Assembly (NCBI RefSeq): GCF_003991905.1
Contig: NZ_RSCL01000003.1
Location: 91,092 to 155,091, forward strand
Origin: Dulcicalothrix desertica PCC 7102
GTDB taxonomy: Bacteria > Cyanobacteriota > Cyanobacteriia > Cyanobacteriales > Nostocaceae
Length of the DNA: 64,000 nt
Reading direction: 5' to 3'
The notes beneath the pieces were generated by a model. The model was not told where the DNA came from. It saw nothing but the letters and a program-made list of their open reading frames with translations, and did not search any database. Both the position numbers and the translations under genes were made by a program. This document shows, in pieces, positions 38,632 to 46,737 of the stretch (the stretch's first letter is position 1; every line of letters starts with the position of its first letter).

Positions 38632-39979
38632 TTAAGCTTGACGTTCCAGCATTACGTAACCAAGACCCTCCAGACGCAAGAGCATTTGCTGTATCAAGTT
38701 AAATGCTTGCTCATGTTCTATGGGCTTCAAAGTAATGGGGTCAAGCGGTCGTATTTGCTTCCAATTTTCAACTAACGCCATTATTGGCTGAGGTTGCTCT
38801 AACAACCGCAGTAAACAAATTGCCATTGCGCTATCAATACTTACTACTGGCTCTTATCAACGGTAAATGTTGGCTAATTGGGAAGGCTCTTAACTCTGTT
38901 ACGCAAGCAGTAAGGTCTTCACGAAATTTTGGAGTTTTGAGCTGGGGGTGCAAATATGCTTTGCTATTTTGCCAATCTGAATCTGTCCACTCTACAATAG
39001 GTGTAAATGAATGCCCTTGTTCAGGATGACCACACCACAAATCTAGCAAGCGCTGATTTGGGTGTATTAGTTCAAACAAGTGCAGTTTTTCTTGATCTGA
39101 GAGGTCAGGTAAACACATTGCAACGTATGCAGGCAAATTATCTGGCTCTTTGAAAAGTTCCATTACATCCCATTGCATCCAGTTGACCATACTAATAAAT
39201 TCTAATCCGGCTCCACGTAAAATTGCGAAAAACTCCGGAATTGTAAAGCCTTTATCTCCAACCAGCATGTGATTGGCTAGTATTGCCTCATTTTCAGTTT
39301 CACTTCTGGGATTCCAAGTCTGTGTCTTAATCAAAACTCCATCTTTAAGAGCTTTCATAATGTCACGGACAATACCAAGTTCCATTTCTTCTGGATTATT
39401 ATCCATTAAACCCATGAACTTAAAGAGTTTTTGCGCGCGGAAAAAATTAGCGCGTTGTAGCGAACTATGGAGGTTTGCACGAATAATACCTTCCGGTGTT
39501 AAAACTGACTTCATCGCTTGCAAACCTGTTGTCGCATCTTCTAAAAGATACAGCACATCATCGCAATTGATGTAGTCAAAATTTATACCCAGTTTCGGCA
39601 GGTCTTCAAGCAAGAGTACATGAAATTCTACATTATCAACTCCGTGGAACTGCAAGCGTTTCTCTGCAAGTCTGACCGATTCTTCAGAAAAATCAATTCC
39701 AACAATTCTAGCTTCAGGGTTTGCAAGAGCTAGTATTAGGGTTTTGTAACCTGTTCCACAACCCGCATCAAGAATTACTTTTCCTTTAAGGTCAATAACT
39801 TGTTGATTCCTTAAATAGTAAGATGTTGTTAAGTTATGAAAATATAATAAGTTTGCATCGTCTTTCGGCGATTTCTCTATAGGAACTCTTGGATAGGGGG
39901 CATTATCAAATTGTTGCCGAATTTTTTCAAGCATTTCAGATGCTGAAACCGATTGTTGTGTAGGTATTTGAGCAGTCAT
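38632..39979 (-). pseudogene. SAM-dependent methyltransferase with a C-terminal frameshift
   Basis: The main frame (39979-38834, 381 residues) has motif I KVILDAGCGTGYKTLILALA, acidic IVGIDFSEESVRLAEKR and INCDDVLYLL, a class I methyltransferase with a long C-terminal regulatory domain. It ends prematurely at LIRASSKY. The next frame continues from AMAICLLRLLEQPQPIMALV through RPLDPITLKPIEHEQAFNLI to a TAA at 38632, the usual C-terminus. One base is gained (or two lost) near 38850. If repaired, the protein is about 448 residues. It may be functional in shortened form. The target is unknown; it stands next to the pilin. Confidence 0.7.
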
Positions 39980-40353
39980 ATTTTCTCCTAATATTAATTA
40001 TTTTCTGATACTGCTTACAATTTATTGAGTTGCAAGATTACTGAGCGGTGTTTATCGCTACTTGTGCGAATTCAGGCAACAACAACTATCTAAACCTCCT
40101 TAATCTCATAACTCATAACTAATTGCCGCATACGTATCTAAGTATTCCCATTTTTTTTAGTTTTCTATCACAACACGCTTAAGAGATTCAGAGAAACTTT
40201 TTCAGTACACACTTACTAAGAGATAGGGATGTTACTAAAATAAAGAATAGATATGCTTGGACGCTGCGAATAGAACTTACAGGTGCCAAAATACTCAAAT
40301 GGAATTGCGTATCGAGGGAAAAACAGAATTTCCTACTTATAGAGGATTAACCG
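39980..40353. other. Intergenic region
   Basis: AT-rich with no recognised gene. Right-hand edge of a 4.5-kb stretch (35.96-40.43 kb) without GGCGCC. Confidence 0.5.
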
Positions 40354-40729
40354 ATGGGCATAAAATATATTATCGGACGCACAGACTGGAGGGAAGAACA
40401 CGGCACCGAAACTAGGCAGCTAGCTCACACAGGCGCCATAACGGATATCCTTGTAGAACACTTTGACTCGAATAGCGGGCGCCCAATACCGCAACCTGGT
40501 TATAGACCAAGGGAGTTTCATCGAACCATCGCAATTTGCTGACCCTCGTTTAAGAGGCGCCAGTACCCACAGTCGGGTTGGAGATTGGGAGGTAATGCGA
40601 GTCGAGCAGTACCCATCAGGACAACCGGATAGTGATTTCGAGACAATAGTTATTTGTTACTACCGCTACTCCCCTGTTACTACACCGTTAAAACCACTGT
40701 CAAAAATTCAAACGACACAGGCATTGTAA
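40354..40729 (+). pseudogene. Frameshifted copy of the 43174-43551 protein gene
   Basis: MGIKYIIGRTDWREEHGTET and QLAHTGAITDILVEHFDSNS are in the first frame. After YRPREFHR one base shifts the frame and IEPSQFADPRLRGASTHSR, VGDWEVMRVEQYPSG and TIQTTQAL-like sequence follow in the second. The paralogue at 43174-43551 is intact and about half the residues are identical. The frame length of 376 confirms a one-base gain. Confidence 0.75.
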
Positions 40730-40833
40730 AAGTAGGCGCCATGATTCAAGATGATAAGCACTCTTCGCGTACACTTAATAAGTTAATAGCATCGTCCGTT
40801 GCCGTATGAAAAATGATAACGGACAAAGCAGTA

Positions 40834-40983
40834 TTAAGATAAGGGGTTATTAGGATTTTCAATTGTCAATCCCTCAGCTATTATCGCTGCATTTAACTCA
40901 TTATCTGCAGATACAAATCTTATAGGAGTTTCAGTGATGTAACGCTTTACCAATGCACTACTATCTAAGAAATAAACTGCCAT
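40834..40983 (-). pseudogene. VapC-like PIN toxin with large internal deletion
   Basis: A 49-residue frame begins MAVYFLDSSALVKRYITET, the canonical PIN start with the first Asp, and jumps directly to FVSADNELNAAIIAEGLTIE and NPNNPLS, the canonical PIN end. About 80-90 residues in between, with the other catalytic acids, are missing without loss of frame. The ATG abuts the antitoxin stop. Not too short to be translated, but it cannot be an active nuclease. Confidence 0.75.
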
Positions 40984-41247
40984 TTAACGGCGTTCCTCAA
41001 TTATAGTTTCTGAAACAGGCTTTCCCTCAACCTTATATAAACGTCGTTCAGAAATTGGGTCATAACAAGGACGCTTAATCTGTTTTACTAAGCCAGAATC
41101 TAACAGTGCTTGATGAAATGCGGCTCGCGCGCGTGACTTCTCTTTATCAGCTAAACGTTTTTGAATTGTTTGGTTAAGTTGATTGAGTTCTTCTATCTCG
41201 AGAGTTTCAAGTTGACTTAATATTTCATTTAAAGTTGCTTGTGCCAT
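40984..41247 (-). CDS. Antitoxin-like protein of a VapBC-type pair
   Basis: An 87-residue, helical protein with charged repeats (EILSQLETLEIEELNQLN, QKRLADKEKSRARAAFHQAL) and a C-terminal LYKVEGKPVSETIIEERR. Its stop touches the ATG of the deleted PIN gene, the usual gene order antitoxin-toxin. It is intact, whereas the toxin is internally deleted. The DNA-binding fold was not recognised. Confidence 0.6.
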   Translation of the reverse strand: MAQATLNEILSQLETLEIEELNQLNQTIQKRLADKEKSRARAAFHQALLDSGLVKQIKRPCYDPISERRLYKVEGKPVSETIIEERR

Positions 41248-41412
41248 ACTTTAGCTACTAACTATTACTTCTACTATCATAAACTAGTCCTTCATATCAT
41301 TATTTTTTGGTATATAAAATCACTTGTAGGCTTACGGCATCTCATCTAAACGTAGCATTCAAAAGCTATCATGTAAGAAAATTGCGAAAATAAATACTTG
41401 AACTTTGATACT

Positions 41413-42016
41413 ATGGTTCAAACTCCAACTAAATCATTAACGCTAGCAGAATTTTTACAGTTACCCGAAACTAAACCCGAAGCGCGAGTACATTGATGGC
41501 CAAATTATCCAGAAGCCGATGCCAAAAGGAAAACATAGTACAATTAAGGGAGAACTGGCAGCAACAGCAAATCTAGCGGCAAAATGTCAACACATAGCTT
41601 GGGCATTTCCAGAGTTAAGGTATACTTTTTGTGGACGTTCCATTGTCCTAGATGTTGCTGTTTTTACCTGGAACCGTATTCCTTTAGATGAAGAAGGTGA
41701 TATTACAAATGTTTTTTCCGCTCACCCAGACTGGACGATTGAAATTTTATCACCTGAGCAAAGCCAGACAAAAGTTATAAATAATATATTACATTGCCTC
41801 AAAGCAGGTTGTCAGATGGAGTGGTTAGTTGACCCTTCCGAAAAATCTGTTATTGCTTATCCTCAGTCTCAACAACCTATTTTTCTACAAGAACCAGAAT
41901 TATTGCTTCCTACTCCTGATTTTATTACGAATTTAAAGCTGAGTGTTGGAGAGTTATTTAGTTGGCTGAAACCAGGTCATGTTAAAGCTTCAGATACACA
42001 ACTGTTGTTAAATTAA
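41413..42016 (+). pseudogene. Uma2-family endonuclease-like gene, frameshifted near its start
   Basis: ATG 41413 gives MVQTPTKSLTLAEFLQLPET, then a one-base slip near 41480 moves to the frame of EYIDGQIIQKPMPKGKHSTI (the standard Uma2 N-terminus). The rest (from 41519) is complete: VAVFTWNRIPLDEEGD, FSAHPDWTIEILSPEQSQTK and CQMEWLVDPSEKSVIAY. These contain the PD-(D/E)XK core. Uma2 proteins are widespread cyanobacterial nuclease-fold proteins of unclear role. Translation from ATG 41519 would give a 165-residue product lacking the start. Confidence 0.75.
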
Positions 42017-42073
42017 TCGTTTAGACCCTAAAAACAGATTTACCTACCTTTGGCAATCAGTGTAACGCACAAG

Positions 42074-42108
42074 CCATCCGTTACATCCGCTCTCATCCGT
42101 TGCCAATC
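42074..42108. repeat. Interspersed repeat family D
   Basis: CATCCGTTACATCCGCTCTC followed by ATCCGTTGCCAAT, the inverted form of the family D motif. Confidence 0.8.
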
Positions 42109-42123
42109 TTCTAACCATACACC

Positions 42124-42453
42124 CTAATAACTACAAACTTTTGTCTGAGCATGTTTTTGCGATTCAGGTTTAGCTTTCACAACAATCTCTATATCACATC
42201 CCAAAATATTTAAAAATCGAAAAAGTCTTTCAGTTGAAAAACCTGATAATTTTCCTTTAAGTAATGCGGAAATTTTAGGTTGGTCAATTCCTAAAAGTTC
42301 TGCTGCTTGAACTTGGGTGATGTTTTGTTTGCTAATAATTTCACTGATGCGACGTACCAGTTCTGCTTTTACAAGCAATTCATCAGGGTTTGGCAGACCT
42401 AAATCCGCAAAAACATTTCCACTGCCTTCATATACACTAATTTCTTCAGTCAT
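42124..42453 (-). CDS. XRE-family HTH antitoxin-like protein, orphan
   Basis: A 109-residue protein with a helix-turn-helix at about 45-95 (ISKQNITQVQAAELLGIDQP, KISALLKGKLSGFSTERLFR) typical of HigA/HTH_37-type antitoxins. The N-terminus (GNVFADLGLPNPDELLVKAE) is also family-like. The RelE/HigB-type toxin usually found upstream is absent; the upstream 260 bp contain the RHH repeat region instead. Confidence 0.75.
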   Translation of the reverse strand: MTEEISVYEGSGNVFADLGLPNPDELLVKAELVRRISEIISKQNITQVQAAELLGIDQPKISALLKGKLSGFSTERLFRFLNILGCDIEIVVKAKPESQKHAQTKVCSY

Positions 42454-42633
42454 TCCTAGCTGGTTTTAGCAAAGATACCATCTTTTTAATTATGCTAGTT
42501 TTGGCATATTAAGTCAATAGTACACTGACTGGTGCCTGCTAAAACCATTCATTACTCCAAAATATTTATGTTAAAAGAACCCACAAGCGAGAGTGGGGAG
42601 TTTCACAGAGCCATATAACCTATCATAAAGTTT

Positions 42634-42766
42634 GATAGCTTCTGAAGTTATATTAATTTAACTGATAGCTTCTGAAGTTATATTAATTTAACTGATAGCT
42701 TCTGAAGCTGTGTTAAGATGAAGACTTCTGTTGTTAACTGGAGATATCAAATATCTTCAGAAGCTA
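42634..42766. promoter_or_regulatory. Three 30-bp direct repeats and an inverted half-copy upstream of the RHH gene
   Basis: GATAGCTTCTGAAGTTATAT and the following ten bases occur at 42634-42663 and, identically, at 42664-42693; a third copy (42694-42715) diverges at its end. An inverted copy CTTCAGAAGCTAT spans 42754-42766, touching the ATG at 42766. Equal spacing, a central AGCTTCTGAAG and the RHH gene just after them fit an operator array for autoregulation (inference). They are not CRISPR: no spacers. Confidence 0.8.
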
Positions 42767-42948
42767 TGGGAGCCACTAAAAAAGCCAAAGTCACTTTTAC
42801 TTGTACTGACGAAATTAAGGGTAATTTAGAAGTTTGGGCAGAACTAGAAAACCGCACAGTCTCTAACCTTGTGGAAAAGCTGGTTATGGACGCGATTGCA
42901 GCTCAACAACCTTCATTACCCAGAAAACAGGACAGAAAAACAGCGTGA
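42718..42948 (+). CDS. Ribbon-helix-helix (CopG/MetJ-type) DNA-binding protein
   Basis: 76 residues from ATG 42718, or 60 from ATG 42766 if the second start is used. The core KAKVTFTCTDEIKGNLEVWA followed by ELENRTVSNLVEKLVMDAI has the beta-strand and two helices of a RHH repressor. Neither start has a good ribosome site; GGAG lies 22-26 bases before the second ATG. Three direct repeats and an inverted copy border it, so it likely represses itself. Two small genes follow on the same strand (42985-43170 and 43174-43551). Confidence 0.75.
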   Translation: MKTSVVNWRYQISSEAMGATKKAKVTFTCTDEIKGNLEVWAELENRTVSNLVEKLVMDAIAAQQPSLPRKQDRKTA

Positions 42949-42984
42949 CAGAAAGCTGTCAAGCTAATAAAGAGGGGTGTAACG

Positions 42985-43170
42985 ATGAACGAGAACGCAG
43001 AAAAGCCAGAGTCCCGACACTCTGCTACCGACCCACAAAAGTGCAGACAAATGGAAGCAAAATATGGGTGGGAATTACTGCGAATAGAGCGCACAGGAGG
43101 CAAAGTCTTAAAAGTTGACTGTGTGTTTAAGGGTGATACCAAATTTCCTGATTATTACCAAGAGGACTAA
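42985..43170 (+). CDS. Small hypothetical protein of the RHH cassette
   Basis: A 61-residue protein (ESRHSATDPQKCRQMEAKYG, WELLRIERTGGKVLKVDCVF, ending DYYQED). The last part resembles a beta-rich domain. An aGAGGGGTGTAACG site sits 7-12 bases before the ATG, so translation is plausible. It is separated by 3 bp from the following gene. The function is unknown. Confidence 0.55.
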   Translation: MNENAEKPESRHSATDPQKCRQMEAKYGWELLRIERTGGKVLKVDCVFKGDTKFPDYYQED

Positions 43171-43173
43171 AAC

Positions 43174-43551
43174 ATGGGCAAATATATTATTTTTAAAACT
43201 GAGTCGATGTCAGATTCTGGGTGGGAAGAGAGAGTATTAGCTCACACAGGCGCCTTGACAGATATTCTTGCGGAACACTATGACTCATCTAACTCCCCAT
43301 CACCAACACAAGGTTACAGGCTAAGGGAGTATCACAAAATTGAACAGTTTGCAGACCCTGCATTTCCTGGCGCCAGTACTCACAGTCGGGTTGGAGATTG
43401 GCAGGTAACGCGAGTTGAGGAGTACCCATCAGGACAATCAAATAGCGGTTTTGAAGCAATAGTTGTTTGTTATTGCCGCTACTCTCCTGTTACTACACCG
43501 TTGGAACCACTGCCAAAAATTCAAACTACACAGGAATTACAAGAAGTTTAG
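43174..43551 (+). CDS. Hypothetical protein, intact paralogue of the 40354 pseudogene
   Basis: A 125-residue protein with several conserved blocks shared with the broken copy 2.8 kb upstream: LAHTGALTDILAEHYDSS, GYRLREYHKIEQFADP, STHSRVGDWQVTRVEEYPSG and CRYSPVTTPLEPLPKIQTTQ. No signal or membrane segment. I do not recognise a family. It is probably in the same transcript as the RHH gene, with the preceding gene only 3 bp away. Confidence 0.65.
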   Translation: MGKYIIFKTESMSDSGWEERVLAHTGALTDILAEHYDSSNSPSPTQGYRLREYHKIEQFADPAFPGASTHSRVGDWQVTRVEEYPSGQSNSGFEAIVVCYCRYSPVTTPLEPLPKIQTTQELQEV

Positions 43552-43857
43552 TTAAAGTATAAGGTTTGTATTATGCGCTTTTTAAAGAAAAACACAAAAA
43601 GCGCTTATTACGAGCTTATCAATTGGAGACAAAAGTAGATATTGCAACCGAATGAATCGAAATAGAAGTACCCAAATCTGACATTGTAATTGGATTTCAT
43701 ACGCCTAAAGTACTCCAGCTAACTGGCTTTGGCGTTGAGAAAGCAAAAAAATAATGTCCGCACGCTTCCAATTTTCTTGCTGGCTTATAACAAAGCTAGT
43801 GTTCCGCAAGTGGAGCGCGTTAAATTATAGTTTTGGTAGAGGCGCCTTAAATACACA
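43552..43857. other. Sequence with a broken coding remnant
   Basis: A plus-strand stretch reads YQLETKVDIATE, a TGA, then IEIEVPKSDIVIGFHTPKVL and QLTGFGVEKAKK with a TAA near 43752. It is coding-like but interrupted and without a start, so a relic of an unrecognised gene. Confidence 0.35.
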
Positions 43858-44032
43858 TCAATCTACTAGTTCAAAACGCACCTTTTTTCCAATTACTCTA
43901 GCTGCACGTTCAATCGTATCCAGTGTTACAGCAGGATTATCAGGGTCTAACAGACGCTCAAGAGATGATCTGCTTGTTTGCATTTGTTGTGCCATTTCTG
44001 TTTTGCTCAAATTCTTTTTAGCTGTTGCTAGT
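43858..44032 (-). pseudogene. N-terminally truncated XRE antitoxin
   Basis: Reads WRQLATAKKNLSKTEMAQQM, then QTSRSSLERLLDPDNPAVTL and DTIERAARVIGKKVRFELVD before a TGA at 43858. This matches the C-terminal half of HigA-type antitoxins. Upstream a TAA precedes it in frame, right at a GGCGCC site, so the N-terminus is gone. Confidence 0.65.
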
Positions 44033-44128
44033 TGGCGCCATTACAATCCAAGATATCTAAAATCACAAAACAAGCTTTCTTTCCCTATAGATAAATGGAA
44101 CATACGCATGGGGATTCAAAACCTGCTT

Positions 44129-44377
44129 GGAGACGTTACATGTAACGTCTCTACGTGCATCGCATAAACGTTACTATTTTTATTCAGTCCTCTTTTAGAG
44201 GACTTGTACTATTAGCATATGGGTTTTCAACCCTATGCGGGTAAGAATGCAATCGAAAAATCTACAATTACGGGCGTTGTTTTTGTCTCCCAACGTACAA
44301 CGCGCGCTTAATATGTTGGGTTCCGTTCCACCAGCCAACCTACGTCTATCCGTTACATCCGTTACATCCGTTGCCAA
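44129..44377. repeat. Cluster of four dispersed repeats upstream of the NTRC-type gene
   Basis: 44129-44154 is the ACGTTACATGTAACGT palindrome. 44187-44222 has AGTCCTCTTTTAGAGGACT, and next to it CATATGGGTTTTCAACCCTATG, two hairpins. 44314-44343 is family E (GTTGGGTTCCGTTCCACC). 44349-44377 is family D inverted (CATCCGTTACATCCGTTGCC). No gene was seen here. Confidence 0.75.
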
Positions 44378-44450
44378 TACACATTTGCTCATAGCTAAAA
44401 ATGTGCTATATTAAATTAAACGTAGTCGTTATGAGTTTGTATAACCTGTT

Positions 44451-45815
44451 ATGACAAATCCCACAGTAGAAAACGTAGTAATTATTGGTTCTGGCCCTGC
44501 TGGATATACTGCTGCTATATACGCAGGTCGCGCGAACCTTAAACCTGTTGTGTTTGAGGGTTTCCAAGCGGGGGGTTTACCTGGTGGGCAGTTAATGACG
44601 ACGACTGAGGTTGAGAACTTTCCTGGGTTTCCTGCTGGTATTACTGGGCCTGAGTTGATGGATAAAATGAAGGCGCAAGCAGAAAGATGGGGCGCCGAGT
44701 TATATACTGAGGATGTGATATCAGTTGATTTGAGTCAGCGTCCTTTTACGGTGCGCTCTGAAGAAAGGGAATTTAAAACCCACAGTATTATCATAGCTAC
44801 TGGCGCCACTGCAAAACGTTTAGGTTTACCTAGCGAGCATACTTTTTGGAGTCGAGGCATAAGCGCGTGTGCTATTTGTGACGGTGCCACCCCGATATTT
44901 CACGGTGCTGAACTTGCTGTAATAGGCGCCGGAGATTCAGCAGCAGAAGAGGCTATTTACTTAACTAAATATGGTTCCAAGGTGAACTTGCTTGTGCGTA
45001 CCGAGAAAATGCGCGCGTCGAAAGCAATGCAAGACCGTGTATTAACTAACCCCAAAATCACCGTACATTGGAACACCGAAGCTGTAGATATTTACGGTAA
45101 CGGGCACATGGAAGGGGTAAAAGTTCGTAACACTAAGACGGGTGAGGAAAGTTTATTACATGCCAAGGGCTTATTTTACGCCATCGGTCACAAACCCAAT
45201 ACATCATTATTTGAAGGACAAATTCAACTTGACGAAGTAGGTTACATTGTTACTAAACCTGGTTCACCAGAAACCAGTGTAGAAGGTGTATACGCAGCAG
45301 GTGACGTACAAGACCACGAATATCGTCAAGCTATTACAGCCGCAGGTTCGGGATGTGCCGCTGCAATGTTGGCAGAACGTTGGTTGTCTGTAAATGACTT
45401 AGTTCAAGAATACAAACAGGCGCCGCACACTCCAGATAATGAACTCGAACATGAAGAGTCAGCGAAAACAGTGGCGCCTGTCGAATTTAGTCTCAGCGCA
45501 ACACGTCACGAAGGTGGTTTGGCACTGCGGAAACTATTCCACGACAGCGATAGATTAATCGTTGTTAAATATGTATCACCAGGTTGCGGCCCATGCCACA
45601 CCCTAAAACCCATATTAAACAAAGTAGTAGACGAATTCGACGGTAAAATACACTTCGTCGAAATAGACATCGACAAAGACCGCGACATCGCCGAAAACGC
45701 TGGTGTAACAGGCACACCCACAGTTCAGTTCTTCAAAGACAAAGAGTTACTCCAAGAAGTCAAAGGCGTCAAGCAAAAAAGCCAATACCGTCAATTAATC
45801 GAAACCAACATCTAG
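44451..45815 (+). CDS. NADPH-thioredoxin reductase with C-terminal thioredoxin domain
   Basis: A 454-residue protein. Residues 1-310 are a thioredoxin reductase: FAD-binding [19 protein letters not shown], redox pair C140/C143 in ACAICDG, NADPH-binding [15 protein letters not shown], and [20 protein letters not shown]. Residues about 350-454 are a thioredoxin with CGPC (379-382, [14 protein letters not shown]). This fusion is the NTRC type of cyanobacteria and plastids, which reduces 2-Cys peroxiredoxin using NADPH. Length and order are standard. It stands alone, with repeats before and after. Confidence 0.93.
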   Translation: MTNPTVENVVIIGSGPAGYTAAIYAGRANLKPVVFEGFQAGGLPGGQLMTTTEVENFPGFPAGITGPELMDKMKAQAERWGAELYTEDVISVDLSQRPFTVRSEEREFKTHSIIIATGATAKRLGLPSEHTFWSRGISACAICDGATPIFHGAELAVIGAGDSAAEEAIYLTKYGSKVNLLVRTEKMRASKAMQDRVLTNPKITVHWNTEAVDIYGNGHMEGVKVRNTKTGEESLLHAKGLFYAIGHKPNTSLFEGQIQLDEVGYIVTKPGSPETSVEGVYAAGDVQDHEYRQAITAAGSGCAAAMLAERWLSVNDLVQEYKQAPHTPDNELEHEESAKTVAPVEFSLSATRHEGGLALRKLFHDSDRLIVVKYVSPGCGPCHTLKPILNKVVDEFDGKIHFVEIDIDKDRDIAENAGVTGTPTVQFFKDKELLQEVKGVKQKSQYRQLIETNI

Positions 45816-45858
45816 AACAACTCCCAAAAACCAAACCAACCCAAAATGTGCTAAACAT

Positions 45859-45887
45859 CTTGTGGGATGGGCATCCTTGCCCGTCCC
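45859..45887. repeat. Interspersed repeat family B
   Basis: CTTGTGGGATGGGCATCC followed by TTGCCCGTCCC, just after the NTRC-type gene and likely its terminator. Confidence 0.8.
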
Positions 45888-46022
45888 ATAAAACTTAGGT
45901 GTGGGTCATGATTACACAACGCAGAACAAAATCAATCTAAAATAGGCGCCAAAACATATAATTATCAATATAAATTCATCATTCAAAAGCTTTGCCCATT
46001 TACGTTGTTCAATATATAAATT

Positions 46023-46253
46023 ATGCAAAACCTTACTAGAATTACTCGTAACCCAGAAGTAATGGGTGGTAAACCTTGCATTCGAGGAATGCGTGTTACC
46101 GTCGGCACTGTTGTTGGCTTACTAGCGTCTGGACACTCACAGAATGATATTCTTAAAGCTTATCCGTATTTAGAAGAGGGAGATATTTACGAAGCACTGG
46201 CTTATGCAGCTTGGCGGGCAGAAGAGATTGAAGTACCTTTAAAAACGGCATGA
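46023..46253 (+). CDS. DUF433 antitoxin-like protein
   Basis: A 76-residue protein with the DUF433 pattern: RITRNPEVMGGKPCIRGMRV, then TVGTVVGLLASGHSQNDILK and AYPYLEEGDIYEALAYAA. These are winged-helix antitoxins of a PIN-like (DUF5615) toxin. The last bases overlap the start of the truncated toxin by an ATGA, so the two were an operon. Confidence 0.85.
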   Translation: MQNLTRITRNPEVMGGKPCIRGMRVTVGTVVGLLASGHSQNDILKAYPYLEEGDIYEALAYAAWRAEEIEVPLKTA

Positions 46254-46435
46254 AAATTTTGATTGATATGAACCTTTCGCCTGATTGGGTCATAGTCTTT
46301 GACAGGTATAATATTGAAGCTGTACATTGGTGTATATTTACCCGTACCGCTTTCAATGCCTTCAAGCCAAAGATTTCGCACTTCCTCTATATTTTGCAAT
46401 TGCAACAAACGTTTTTGCTTCCACTAACTTTCTAA
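46250..46435 (+). pseudogene. Truncated DUF5615 (PIN-like) toxin
   Basis: The start MKILIDMNLSPDWVIVFDRY and NIEAVHW are the normal N-terminus of this toxin family, including the first acidic residue. After W the rest of the family (the part with the second acidic pair) is replaced by an unrelated frame (CIFTRTAFNAFKPKISHFLY). The overlapping antitoxin is intact. The toxin should be inactive. Confidence 0.75.
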
Positions 46436-46737
46436 AAATTAGATATAAAAATATCCTTTTTGCTCTAAAGTAGCAAAGATTCTTATAAAACCCAATATTA
46501 GGGTAACAGGCAGGGATGCCTGTTCCACAAGAAGTGTATTTATACTACAAGTGTTATATTTGCCCCCAATGAAACATTTTGTTGCGATGTGCGTTCAATT
46601 GGTTGTATATTCCATTGACAAAACTATTGTTATATATTAAAACTCTTAACTCATAACTCCTAATTCTGTACAGACCTAATTAATTCGGTCTCTACTAATT
46701 CCTAACTCCTAACTCCTAACTCCTAACTTTTAAATAT
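46436..46737. other. Repeat-rich intergenic region
   Basis: A family B element (46505-46531) and AACTCCTA heptamer repeats (46693-46732) directly before the ABC permease start. Nothing else was recognised. Confidence 0.7.

Noticed and set aside
42634-42715. Short CRISPR array
   Set aside because: The 30-bp units are directly adjacent with no spacers; an operator array fits better.
43754-44167. 137-codon plus-strand frame
   Set aside because: It lies over the minus-strand antitoxin remnant (43858-44032) and a repeat; no family look.
46250-46435. A complete toxin gene
   Set aside because: Only the first 27 residues match the family; the rest is not homologous.
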